Below are positions 14,298-23,017 of a stretch of 64,000 bases of DNA, piece after piece. The position numbers were made by a program, and so were the translations under genes. Origin of the DNA: Methylotenera mobilis JLW8 (GTDB lineage: Bacteria > Pseudomonadota > Gammaproteobacteria > Burkholderiales > Methylophilaceae); contig NC_012968.1 in the NCBI RefSeq assembly GCF_000023705.1, forward strand, positions 682,001-746,000, written 5' to 3'. Position 1 is the first letter of the stretch, and every line of letters begins with the position of its first letter. Below the pieces are notes generated by a model. That model was not told the origin of the DNA. It worked only from the letters and a program-made list of their open reading frames with translations, and searched no databases.

Positions 14298-14500
14298 ATA
14301 ACCTTAAAACTTGAGAACTTAATCAAGACTAATGGTTGTTTTAAAGCAAGATAATGTAATCAATAGCCCAATTTAATCCGATGTGAAAACATCGTAGACT
14401 TTACTTCTTCCAATTTGTTACAGACGCCTCATGAAAATGAGACGGCAACACAGCATAATCGCTTGTGTGTTTGAAGATTAAACACATGAGACACCAGTTA

Positions 14501-14616
14501 TGCTTGGCGGCCATAGCGGTTTGGACCCACCCCTTCCCATCTCGAACAGGGCCGTGAAACGAACCAGCGCCAATGATAGTATGCTTTTTGCATGCGAAAG
14601 TAGGTCACTGCCAAGC
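14501..14616 (+). rRNA. 5S ribosomal RNA
   Basis: About 116 nt, beginning TGCTTGGCGGCCATAGCGG and closing with GCCAAGC, which pairs with the 5' GCTTGGC. The internal block CCCATCTCGAACAG is the conserved 5S signature. It lies about 200 nt after the 23S gene and just before the operon terminator. Confidence 0.95.
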
Positions 14617-14626
14617 TATTTATACC

Positions 14627-14660
14627 AAAAGCCCTGTTACGTGAGTGACAGGGCTTTTTT
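14627..14660 (+). terminator. Intrinsic terminator of the rRNA operon
   Basis: The stem AAGCCCTGT (14629-14637) pairs with ACAGGGCTT (14648-14656) around a short loop and runs into a six-T tract. It lies 10 nt after 5S rRNA. Confidence 0.92.
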
Positions 14661-14798
14661 ACGTCTGTAGGGCGCATAGGGGCGCTGATAAGGCATCAAG
14701 TGCCGGCTATGGCCTTCAGCGGGCTCCTCTTTTATCTGAGCTTCGTTGAGAGGGGTGACGCAGGCGACGCCGCCAGGTGATGCTGTAGGTGTCAGGTG

Positions 14799-15188
14799 TT
14801 AAGCTCTCATTTTTATGCTATTTAGCATATGGCTGAGTTCAGTTCCTAGTAGATCTTCACTACCGGTGTTGAGTAGAATCAGTTTCCGTAGGTTGGTCAT
14901 ACTGTCTACATCCATATGCAATGCTTCTAAGCCGACTAGGCGGCCTGCATGGTGGACCACTTTACCTTGCATTGTGATTTTTTCACCATTATTGCCTAGT
15001 GTAAGCGTCATTAGGCAGCTACGCATTTGTATAAATGAAGAGATTGGCGTATCTGTTTCAACTAATGCACCTTTGAGTGATATATCAAGCAAGTGGGCAG
15101 TGTGAATATCCTCTAATAGACGGATATTGAGTTCGACTGCAGCGTTAAATTGGATGCGTGAATAGTGCCTAGACTCTGTGGTTAGCAT
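14799..15188 (-). CDS. PilZ-domain protein
   Basis: A 129-residue protein made of one PilZ domain, a cyclic di-GMP binding module. The two binding motifs are present: R-x-x-x-R in RHYSRIQF (residues about 7-14) and D-x-S-x-x-G in DISLKGALVE (about 36-45). No output domain is attached, so it probably acts by contacting a partner. It stands alone, convergent with the rRNA operon. The GGDEF-EAL protein at 20267 could influence the same second messenger, but a direct link is not shown. Confidence 0.88.
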   Translation of the reverse strand: MLTTESRHYSRIQFNAAVELNIRLLEDIHTAHLLDISLKGALVETDTPISSFIQMRSCLMTLTLGNNGEKITMQGKVVHHAGRLVGLEALHMDVDSMTNLRKLILLNTGSEDLLGTELSHMLNSIKMRA

Positions 15189-15887
15189 ATATACTCTCCA
15201 GCAAATAAATGAAAAAGAATAATTGCATCTTGTTGTGTATGCTTAATATACGCTTATCACGCATTTAAAGCACTCGCTCTTGTATTTCCCGTCATTGTCT
15301 TGCTGTGTTGTCCTGAAGTGGGTGAGTCGTCGCTACCCTTTTACTTTTGTGTGTGTTCTATCTTGTGCTGTTAATGATTGCTAGACTAGTAATTATTTGC
15401 AGGAACTTCCGCATGGTTGTATTGATTAATACTTGTTTTAGGCATTAAATTTTAACTTTTGCATGTAATCAGCTTCATTTTTAGTTTTATAACGAATGTT
15501 TTGCTAACTTACACAGGTTACATGCTGTTGCGTAATGATTTTAAAGTTGCATTTTTAGCTATATTTTTTGTATTTTAATGAAGATAGCTACATTTTCATG
15601 TGTTTTAAGTAATGGTTATCTAGTCTTAACTCTTATAGTAAATGTTGTGATTATGTATAAGATAGATGTGCAAAATGCCGAAAAAACGCGACTAAACTTG
15701 ACCAAAACCACTAAAAAAGCCACACTACTGTTTTATAAAAAATTAATTTACAACGCATTTTTGAATGCGCGGTATTTCAGACACGCTGTATTTGTTTTTG
15801 CTTGATTAGTCGATAGAAGATTGCGCCTGCGAAGTTAGGTGTACGATTAGGTAAGCGGGCAAGTGCGGCTCACGGAGCTACAACTGA
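15189..15887. other. Long AT-rich spacer before aceE
   Basis: About 700 nt without a convincing gene, between the divergent PilZ gene and aceE. A 75-codon frame at 15578-15805 looks like chance translation. It presumably holds the promoters of both neighbours and a long aceE leader. A small hairpin (CGCATT/AATGCG, 15754-15769) is visible, and GGAG at 15874-15877 serves the aceE start. No clear -35/-10 pair could be chosen. Confidence 0.5.
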
Positions 15888-18557
15888 ATGTCATTGAACA
15901 CACCTTTGAATAATCCCGATATTGATAGTCAAGAAACGCAAGAGTGGCTTGATGCTTTAATGGCCGTTATTGAGAATGAGGGCACTGAGCGTGCGCATTT
16001 CTTACTTGAGGCAATGATTGATAAAGCTCGTCGCTCAGGCAGTAACTTACCTTACAAAGCGACGACAGCTTATTTAAATACGATTCCTACACATTTGCAG
16101 GCAAAGCTGCCTGGTGATCCTGAAATGGAGCGCAGAGTGCGTGCGTTGGTACGTTGGAATGCAGTGATGACTGTGTTACGTGCCAATGAGAAGTCACCTG
16201 GTGTAGGTGGGCATATTGCGAGCTTCCAGTCGGCTGCAACACTTTACGATACAGGCTTTAACTATTTCTTCCGTGCACCGAATGAAAACTTTGGTGGCGA
16301 TTGTGTTTACTTCCAAGGTCACTCATCACCTGGCGTGTACGCACGTGCGTTTTTAGAAGGCCGTATTACAGAAGAGCAAATGGATAACTTCCGTCAGGAA
16401 ACTGGCGGTAATGGTTTACCTAGCTACCCACATCCTTGGTTAATGCCAGATTTTTGGCAGTTCCCTACAGTTTCTATGGGCTTAGGGCCTTTAGCCGGTA
16501 TTTATCAAGCACGTTTCTTGAAGTACCTGCATGACCGCGGTATCGCAGATACTAGCGACCGTAAAGTATGGGTATTCTGTGGTGATGGTGAGATGGATGA
16601 GCCTGAATCATTAGGCGCAATTTCATTGGCAAGCCGTGAAAAACTAGACAATCTGATTTTTGTGATTAACTGTAACTTGCAGCGTTTGGATGGCCCTGTG
16701 CGCGGTAACGGCAAGATCATTCAAGAGTTGGAGTCAGACTTCCGTGGTTCTGGCTGGAATGTATTGAAAGTAGTTTGGGGCTCTTACTGGGATCCACTAT
16801 TGGCGATGGATAAGGACGGCTTGCTCAAGAAACGCATGGAAGAATGCGTGGATGGCGAGTACCAAAACTTTAAACAAAAGGGTGGCGCGTATACGCGTGA
16901 GCACTTCTTTGGTAAATATCCTGAGCTGAAAGAAATGGTTGCTGCGATGAGTGACCAAGACATTTGGCGCTTGAACCGTGGTGGTCATGATCCACATAAA
17001 GTGTTTGCTGCTTATAACTCAGCTGTTAACCACAAAGGTCAGCCAACTGTAATTCTAGCTAAGACCGTTAAGGGTTATGGCATGGGCGAAGCTGGTGAAG
17101 GTCAAAATACTACACACCAACAAAAGAGCATGGATATTGAGTCATTGAAGAAATTCCGTGACCGTTTTGACTTGCCTATTACTGATGAGCAAGTAGAGAA
17201 CTTGAGCTTCTACAAACCAGCAGAAGACTCGCCTGAAATGAAGTACATGGCAGAGCGCCGTGCAGCGATGGGCGGTTTTGTGCCACAACGTCGCCGTAAA
17301 GGTAACGAGCTTACTGTACCTGCATTATCAGCATTTGAAAATATGCTGACCGCGACTGGTGACCGTGAAATCTCTACCACCATGGCGTTCGTACGTATTT
17401 TATCTACCTTGGTGCGCGATAAGCAAATCGGTAAATATGTAGTGCCTATCGTGCCGGATGAGGCACGTACTTTTGGTATGGAAGGTATGTTCCGCCAATT
17501 AGGTATCTATGCAAGCCAAGGTCAGTTGTATGAGCCACAAGACTCAGACCAGGTGATGTACTACAAAGAATCAAAAGATGGCCAGATTCTAGAAGAGGGT
17601 ATTAATGAGGCTGGTTCGTTCTCAAGCTGGTTAGCTGCGGCAACGTCATACTCCGTTACTGGCGTGCAGATGATTCCGTTCTACATTTACTACTCAATGT
17701 TTGGTTTCCAACGTGTGGGCGACTTGGCTTGGATGGCAGGTGACTCACGTGCACGTGGCTTCTTATTAGGTGCTACCGCTGGCCGTACAACTTTGAACGG
17801 TGAAGGTTTACAGCATGAAGATGGCCATAGCCATTTGATGTCTGCAACGATTCCGAATTGTGTTTCTTATGATCCGACCTTCTCTTATGAGTTGGCAGTG
17901 ATTATTCAAGAAGGTCTGCGCCGCATGGTGCAAAACCAAGAGGATGTGTATTACTACATTACCTTGATGAATGAGAACTACAGCCACCCTGCAATGCCTG
18001 AAGGCAGCGCTGAAGGCATCCTCAAAGGCATGTATAGCTTTAGTAAGTCTAAAGCTAAGGGTGAAAAAGTGCAGTTGATGGGTAGTGGCGTGATTCTGCG
18101 TGAAGTGATTGCAGCGGCTGAGTTGCTTGAGCAAGACTGGGGTATCTCTGCTGATGTGTGGAGTGTGCCGAGCTTTACAGAGTTGCGTCGTGAAGGTTTA
18201 GAGTGTGACCGCTGGAATATGCTGAACCCAGAAAAACCGCAAAAAGTGAGCTATGTTGCTGCTAGCCTGAAAGATGCAAAAGGCCCTGTGATTGCGTCTA
18301 CTGACTACATGAAGAGCTTTGCTGAGCAAATTCAACGTTTTGTGCCGAATAAGTTTGTAGCTTTGGGTACGGATGGTTTTGGCCGTTCAGATAGCCGTGA
18401 AGCGTTACGCGACTTCTTTGAAGTGAATCGTTACTACGTAGTGGTTGCTGCGCTTAAAGCGTTAAGCGATGAAGGTAAGTTGCCAGTGGCTAAAGTGGCT
18501 GAAGCCGTTAAAAAATACAGTTTGGATGCGAACAAGCCAAACCCAACGACAGTTTAA
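15888..18557 (+). CDS. aceE: Pyruvate dehydrogenase E1 component (homodimeric type)
   Basis: ThDP-dependent E1 subunit that decarboxylates pyruvate and acetylates the lipoyl group of E2. The 889-residue length matches the homodimeric AceE family. The ThDP motif is clear: GDGEMDEPES near residue 232, ending in NCN about 30 residues later. Other AceE blocks are NEKSPGVGGHIASFQSA and RTTLNGEGLQHEDGHSH. GGAG lies 10 nt before the ATG. aceF follows after 12 nt, so the two form one operon supplying acetyl-CoA. Confidence 0.97.
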   Translation: MSLNTPLNNPDIDSQETQEWLDALMAVIENEGTERAHFLLEAMIDKARRSGSNLPYKATTAYLNTIPTHLQAKLPGDPEMERRVRALVRWNAVMTVLRANEKSPGVGGHIASFQSAATLYDTGFNYFFRAPNENFGGDCVYFQGHSSPGVYARAFLEGRITEEQMDNFRQETGGNGLPSYPHPWLMPDFWQFPTVSMGLGPLAGIYQARFLKYLHDRGIADTSDRKVWVFCGDGEMDEPESLGAISLASREKLDNLIFVINCNLQRLDGPVRGNGKIIQELESDFRGSGWNVLKVVWGSYWDPLLAMDKDGLLKKRMEECVDGEYQNFKQKGGAYTREHFFGKYPELKEMVAAMSDQDIWRLNRGGHDPHKVFAAYNSAVNHKGQPTVILAKTVKGYGMGEAGEGQNTTHQQKSMDIESLKKFRDRFDLPITDEQVENLSFYKPAEDSPEMKYMAERRAAMGGFVPQRRRKGNELTVPALSAFENMLTATGDREISTTMAFVRILSTLVRDKQIGKYVVPIVPDEARTFGMEGMFRQLGIYASQGQLYEPQDSDQVMYYKESKDGQILEEGINEAGSFSSWLAAATSYSVTGVQMIPFYIYYSMFGFQRVGDLAWMAGDSRARGFLLGATAGRTTLNGEGLQHEDGHSHLMSATIPNCVSYDPTFSYELAVIIQEGLRRMVQNQEDVYYYITLMNENYSHPAMPEGSAEGILKGMYSFSKSKAKGEKVQLMGSGVILREVIAAAELLEQDWGISADVWSVPSFTELRREGLECDRWNMLNPEKPQKVSYVAASLKDAKGPVIASTDYMKSFAEQIQRFVPNKFVALGTDGFGRSDSREALRDFFEVNRYYVVVAALKALSDEGKLPVAKVAEAVKKYSLDANKPNPTTV

Positions 18558-18569
18558 GGATACACATAG

Positions 18570-19898
18570 ATGGCAGTTCAAGATATTTTTGTCCCGGATA
18601 TCGGTAATTTCGATAGCGTGGATGTAATTGAAGTATTAGTTAAGGCTGGCGATGTGATTGCCAAAGATGACTCCTTGATTACGGTCGAGTCTGATAAAGC
18701 TTCTATGGATATTCCTGCACCTTTTGCTGGTGTTGTGCAAGAAGTGAAAATCAAAGTTGGAGACAAGGCAGCGCAAGGCACACTGCTCATCACATTAGAT
18801 GTGAGCGATGCAGCCCCAGCGGTGGAAGTAAAAGCTGCAGCGCCAGCGCCTGCCGTGGTGGAAGCACCAAAAGCGGTGATTCCTGAGCCAACACGCCCAG
18901 CCCCAGAGCCACCAAAACCAGTACAGCCAGCGCAACAGCCAGTTCCTGTGGCTGAAAGCATCGTGGTTGTATCTGGCAAGCTGTCACATGCAAGCCCATC
19001 AATCCGTAAATTTGCGCGTGAATTAGGCGTGAATTTGGCATTGGTGAAGGGTACTGGTGCTAAGAATCGTATTTTACAAAGCGATGTACAGGCTTATGTG
19101 AAAGGCGAATTAGCAAAACCGCGTACTGAAAACATGGCGGCTGGCGCTAGTGGCTTGGCTACATTACCTATGCCAGTGATCGATTTCAGCAAATTCGGTG
19201 CGATTGAGACTAAACCTTTATCACGCATTAAGAAGCTTTCAGGTGCAAACTTACACCGTAACTGGGTAACTGCACCGCACGTGACGCAGTTTGATGAAGC
19301 TGATATTACTGATTTGGAAGACTTCCGTAAATCCATGCAAGCTGATGCTGAAAAACGTGGCGTTAAGCTTACGATGTTAGCGTTTTTAATTAAAGCTTCC
19401 GTCAATGCGCTAAAAGCTTACCCTAATTTCAACGCTTCATTGTCTGCTGATGGCGATGCGCTGATTTTGAAAAACTACTACAACATCGGTTTCGCTTGCG
19501 ATACACCTGATGGCTTAGTGGTGCCGGTAGTGCGTGATGTGCATCAAAAGGACGTGCTGGATATCGCACGTGACTTGATGGACTTGTCTGCTAAAGCACG
19601 TGAGCGCAAGTTGAAAGTAGAAGAAATGCAAGGTGGTTGCTTCACTATCTCTAGCTTGGGCGGTATTGGCGGTACCATGTTTACGCCCATTATTAATTGC
19701 CCAGAAGTGGCGATTTTAGGTGTGTCACGTTCATCTATGCAGCCGGTATATAACAAAGATACTAATAGCTTTGAACCACGCTTGATTTTGCCGATGTCAT
19801 TGTCATATGACCACCGTGTGATTGATGGTGCAGATGGTGCACGTTTCACTAGCCATATGCGCATGATGCTAAGTGATGTGCGCAGACTGTTACTGTAA
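18570..19898 (+). CDS. aceF: Dihydrolipoamide acetyltransferase, PDH E2
   Basis: Core of the pyruvate dehydrogenase complex; transfers the acetyl group to CoA. The 442 residues comprise one N-terminal lipoyl domain (1-75, lipoyl-lysine 43 in ESDKASMDI), a Pro/Ala-rich linker (about 76-130), a peripheral subunit-binding domain (ASPSIRKFARELGVNLALV, near 140-160) and the catalytic domain ending with SYDHRVIDGADGARF, which carries the active His and Asp. E. coli AceF has three lipoyl domains, so this is a single-domain version. Its lipoyl domain is almost identical at the start to that fused to LpdA at 23018. A terminator follows at 19950. Confidence 0.96.
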   Translation: MAVQDIFVPDIGNFDSVDVIEVLVKAGDVIAKDDSLITVESDKASMDIPAPFAGVVQEVKIKVGDKAAQGTLLITLDVSDAAPAVEVKAAAPAPAVVEAPKAVIPEPTRPAPEPPKPVQPAQQPVPVAESIVVVSGKLSHASPSIRKFARELGVNLALVKGTGAKNRILQSDVQAYVKGELAKPRTENMAAGASGLATLPMPVIDFSKFGAIETKPLSRIKKLSGANLHRNWVTAPHVTQFDEADITDLEDFRKSMQADAEKRGVKLTMLAFLIKASVNALKAYPNFNASLSADGDALILKNYYNIGFACDTPDGLVVPVVRDVHQKDVLDIARDLMDLSAKARERKLKVEEMQGGCFTISSLGGIGGTMFTPIINCPEVAILGVSRSSMQPVYNKDTNSFEPRLILPMSLSYDHRVIDGADGARFTSHMRMMLSDVRRLLL

Positions 19899-20266
19899 TT
19901 AGCTGAGTAATGCTGCGTATGCCTGAGGTTAGTAATCAGGCATCATCCCAAAAGGACTGATTTCTGTAGATGCAGAAACAGTCCTTTTTTATTTTTGGGC
20001 TGGCAACTTAGATGAAAGAGGAGATGGTTTTGTATAGATTGACAGGGTTTCTAATTTATTGGATTTTTCATTGAAATGGTTCGAAATCTCATTTATCACT
20101 TTACGATTATCTGCATGGAGAGATAGACTAAAACAAAAATGTGGGCTGATGCTGTAATATGACATTAAGTGACTGATACCACGATACATTGTGGCTACTT
20201 ATTATAGTTGTAGATTTCTCAATAGATGTGCATTCCTAGTGATGAACAAGTAATCGAGAGGGTAAT
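19899..20266. other. Spacer between aceF and the GGDEF-EAL gene
   Basis: About 370 nt. It contains the aceF terminator (listed separately) and then an AT-rich stretch. A 66-codon minus-strand frame (19989-20189) has fairly natural composition but no recognisable family and overlaps the terminator T-tract, so I do not call it. GAGAGGG at 20256-20262 is the ribosome site of the next gene. Confidence 0.5.
19950..19990 (+). terminator. Intrinsic terminator of aceEF
   Basis: AAAGGACTG...TTTCTG pairs with CAGAAA...CAGTCCTTT around a short loop and is followed by a run of six T. It lies about 50 nt after the aceF stop. Confidence 0.9.
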
Positions 20267-22777
20267 ATGGAGTGGTTTGGTCAAACGTTCGGGGAGCAGT
20301 CATTGCTTCCGCATGGATTTTGCCTCACGTGGAACCCATCCTTGCTATGGACGATGGTGGTTTCAGATGCGGTGATTGCACTATCTTATTTTTCAATTCC
20401 TTTTGGGTTATGGTACTTTGCAAAAAAGCGGCCAGATATTCCATACAGGTGGTTGATGGTGGTGTTTGGGGTGTTTATTGTTGCGTGTGGTGTCACGCAC
20501 ATTTTTGACATCGTCAACATCTGGTACCCCTCCTACTGGGCCAGCGCTTATGCCAAAGCTTTTACCGGCGTTGTTTCTTTTGCTACTGCCGTTGCCGTTT
20601 GGTGGATTATGCCTTTGGCGTTAAAAGCACCTTCTGCGCAAAGCTTACAAGTACTTAACCAAGCCTTGGCTCGCTCTCATGCCGAGCTGGAAACTCGCGT
20701 GCAGCAGAGAACCGCCGAGCTCACCTCTGCCTTAAATCAAAGCCATCGCTTAAGCGAGGCGTTGGATCATATCCCAGCCTTTGTCTACATCAAGGATATC
20801 AACGGTAAATATGTGTATGCGAATCGCATGACCTTAGATTTTTTCAAGTGCTCAGTTGATGATCTAGTGCAGATAGATGAAGGGAAATATTTTTCAGCGA
20901 GGACACTGGAGAAAAGTAGGAGTGTGGATAAGAGCGTTATAGAGCGGGGGGAAGACGCTTGCGAAGAGATTGAGGCCGTGTCTGACGATGATAAAAAGCG
21001 CACTTTTCTGCAAATAAAAACGCCTATTTATGAGAATGAGGCAGATCGCAAGATTTGGGGGCTATGTGGCATTTCTACCGATATCACTGCGCTTAAAAAT
21101 GCGGAGACATCTTTACGCATTGCGGCAACTGCGTTTGAGTCTTCCGATGGTATCTTAATTACAGATGCAGGGTGCTCAATTTTGCAGGTTAACTCTGCCT
21201 TCACCACGATTACCGGTTATTCTGCCGAGGATGTCGTGGGTAAAAACCCGAGGATTTTAAGTTCAGGCCGGCACGATCAATTGTTTTATCAAGCTCTATG
21301 GGATAGGGTGAATACCACAGGAACTTGGTGTGGAGAGATCTGGAATCGACGTAAAAATGGCGACATTTACCCTGAGCGTATCACTATCTCCGAGGTGAAG
21401 GATAAAGATGGCAAAGTCACCAACTATGTTTCTGTGTTTACCGATATTAGCGAAAGCAAGGCTTCATCTGAGCAGATTGAGCATCTGGCGTTTTATGATC
21501 CGTTAACTAATCTGCCTAACCGTTTATTATTGTTAGACCGCGTGCGTCAGGCATTTTCTTCAAGCAGCCGTACTGGTAAAAAAGGTGCATTACTATTTGT
21601 GGATTTAGACCACTTTAAAGTGCTGAATGATACCTTGGGGCATAGTACCGGTGACTTGCTGTTGAAACTGCAGGCTGAGCGACTAAGTCATTGTGTGCGA
21701 GCTGGTGATACGGTGGCGCGTTTTGGCGGTGACGAGTTTGTGGTGGTGCTTGAAGATTTAGACCGCAATGCGACCGAAGCGGCCGCGATTGCTGAGCAAA
21801 TTGGCAATAAAATTTTATCTACGCTACACGAGCCATGCCAGTTCGGTACGCATCAGTACCAAAGCACGTCTAGTATCGGCATCACCTTGTTTAGTGGCGA
21901 TGAGCATGAAATCGAGGATTTGCTGAAGCAAGCCGATATCTCTATGTATCAGGCGAAAAAAGCCGGTAGAAATACACTGCGCTTCTTTGACCCTGCCATG
22001 CAGGAAAAACTGAGCGTGCGTGCGAGCTTGGAGAGTGAGTTGCGATACGCGATTGAGAAGCAGCAATTAGCGCTCTATTATCAAGTGCAAGTGGATGACA
22101 ATCAGCGCATGGTTGGTGCCGAGGCTTTAATCCGCTGGATACACCCTGAGCGCGGTACTGTTTCACCTATAGAGTTTATTCCGATTGCAGAGGAGAGTGC
22201 TTTAATTCTGGATGTCGGGCATTGGGTGATTAATACTGCTTGCATGCAATTAGCAGAGTGGGCGAAAAGCGTAGAGAAAAAGCACTTAATGATTGCGGTG
22301 AACGTAAGCGCACATCAGTTCAGGGCATTAGATTTTGTGCAATCGACTCAACAGGCAATCGATCTGCATAAAATTGATGCTTCTCGTTTGAAACTGGAGT
22401 TGACGGAGAGTGTGATTCTGGAAGACGTGGACGATGTGATTGCGAAAATGCACGCATTGAAAGCGCTGGGGGTGAAGTTGTCATTAGATGACTTTGGTAC
22501 AGGCTACTCTTCTCTTTCTTATCTAAAAAAACTGCCGCTTGACCAAGTAAAGATTGATCAGAGCTTTGTGCGTGATTTGGCCTATGACCCTAACGATGCC
22601 ATTATGGTGAAAACGATTATCGACCTGGCCAATAACTTCCGTATTAATGTGATTGCTGAGGGTGTAGAAACCGAGCTTGAGCTAGACATTCTGAAGGGCT
22701 ACGGCTGTCGGTTGTATCAAGGCTACTTGTTTGGCAGACCTGTTCCTATAGAGCAACTGCAGTTTGCGGCGACCTAA
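20267..22777 (+). CDS. Ethylene-receptor-like membrane sensor with PAS-PAS-GGDEF-EAL
   Basis: Inner-membrane cyclic di-GMP enzyme (836 aa). Residues 1-115 form three membrane helices resembling the ethylene-binding domain of plant ETR1: Asp34 and Tyr41 in SDAVIALSYFSIPF, and Cys74 and His78 in VFIVACGVTHIF. Asp-to-Cys and Cys-to-His spacings (40 and 4) equal those of ETR1 Asp25/Cys65/His69, where Cys and His hold Cu(I). A short coiled coil (about 125-155) and two PAS domains (about 160-400) follow. The GGDEF domain has an intact GGDEF (about 486-490). The EAL domain has EALIRW, LTESVILED, DDFGTGYSS and IAEGVET, so both synthase and hydrolase activities look possible. The ribosome site GAGAGGG supports this ATG. 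The gene sits between aceF and lpdA. Confidence 0.93.
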   Translation: MEWFGQTFGEQSLLPHGFCLTWNPSLLWTMVVSDAVIALSYFSIPFGLWYFAKKRPDIPYRWLMVVFGVFIVACGVTHIFDIVNIWYPSYWASAYAKAFTGVVSFATAVAVWWIMPLALKAPSAQSLQVLNQALARSHAELETRVQQRTAELTSALNQSHRLSEALDHIPAFVYIKDINGKYVYANRMTLDFFKCSVDDLVQIDEGKYFSARTLEKSRSVDKSVIERGEDACEEIEAVSDDDKKRTFLQIKTPIYENEADRKIWGLCGISTDITALKNAETSLRIAATAFESSDGILITDAGCSILQVNSAFTTITGYSAEDVVGKNPRILSSGRHDQLFYQALWDRVNTTGTWCGEIWNRRKNGDIYPERITISEVKDKDGKVTNYVSVFTDISESKASSEQIEHLAFYDPLTNLPNRLLLLDRVRQAFSSSSRTGKKGALLFVDLDHFKVLNDTLGHSTGDLLLKLQAERLSHCVRAGDTVARFGGDEFVVVLEDLDRNATEAAAIAEQIGNKILSTLHEPCQFGTHQYQSTSSIGITLFSGDEHEIEDLLKQADISMYQAKKAGRNTLRFFDPAMQEKLSVRASLESELRYAIEKQQLALYYQVQVDDNQRMVGAEALIRWIHPERGTVSPIEFIPIAEESALILDVGHWVINTACMQLAEWAKSVEKKHLMIAVNVSAHQFRALDFVQSTQQAIDLHKIDASRLKLELTESVILEDVDDVIAKMHALKALGVKLSLDDFGTGYSSLSYLKKLPLDQVKIDQSFVRDLAYDPNDAIMVKTIIDLANNFRINVIAEGVETELELDILKGYGCRLYQGYLFGRPVPIEQLQFAAT

Positions 22778-23017
22778 CCGTTAGCAGGCTGCACGCTAAC
22801 CATGTGTAGAAAACACATGCGCCTGCAATATGTGCAGTTAACGACTTCTTAACTGGCTAATTGCACACCAGTCGGCGCTCCTTTTCCTTTTGCTATCTGT
22901 GTGGTTTAGTTGCCATTTTGCTGTATCGCAGCAAGGTTATTGCATGTTAGTAGGCGATAAAATGAGAGGTTTGATGTTAAAATTGCAACAAATAACCAAA
23001 GTTTACAAAGGGTGTGC

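Noticed and set aside
15578-15805. 75-codon open frame in the aceE leader
   Set aside because: AT-rich region, no recognisable family, no clear ribosome site and unnatural residue composition; likely chance.
19989-20189. 66-codon minus-strand frame behind aceF
   Set aside because: Composition is plausible, but it overlaps the aceEF terminator, has no family resemblance or clear ribosome site; could at most be a remnant.
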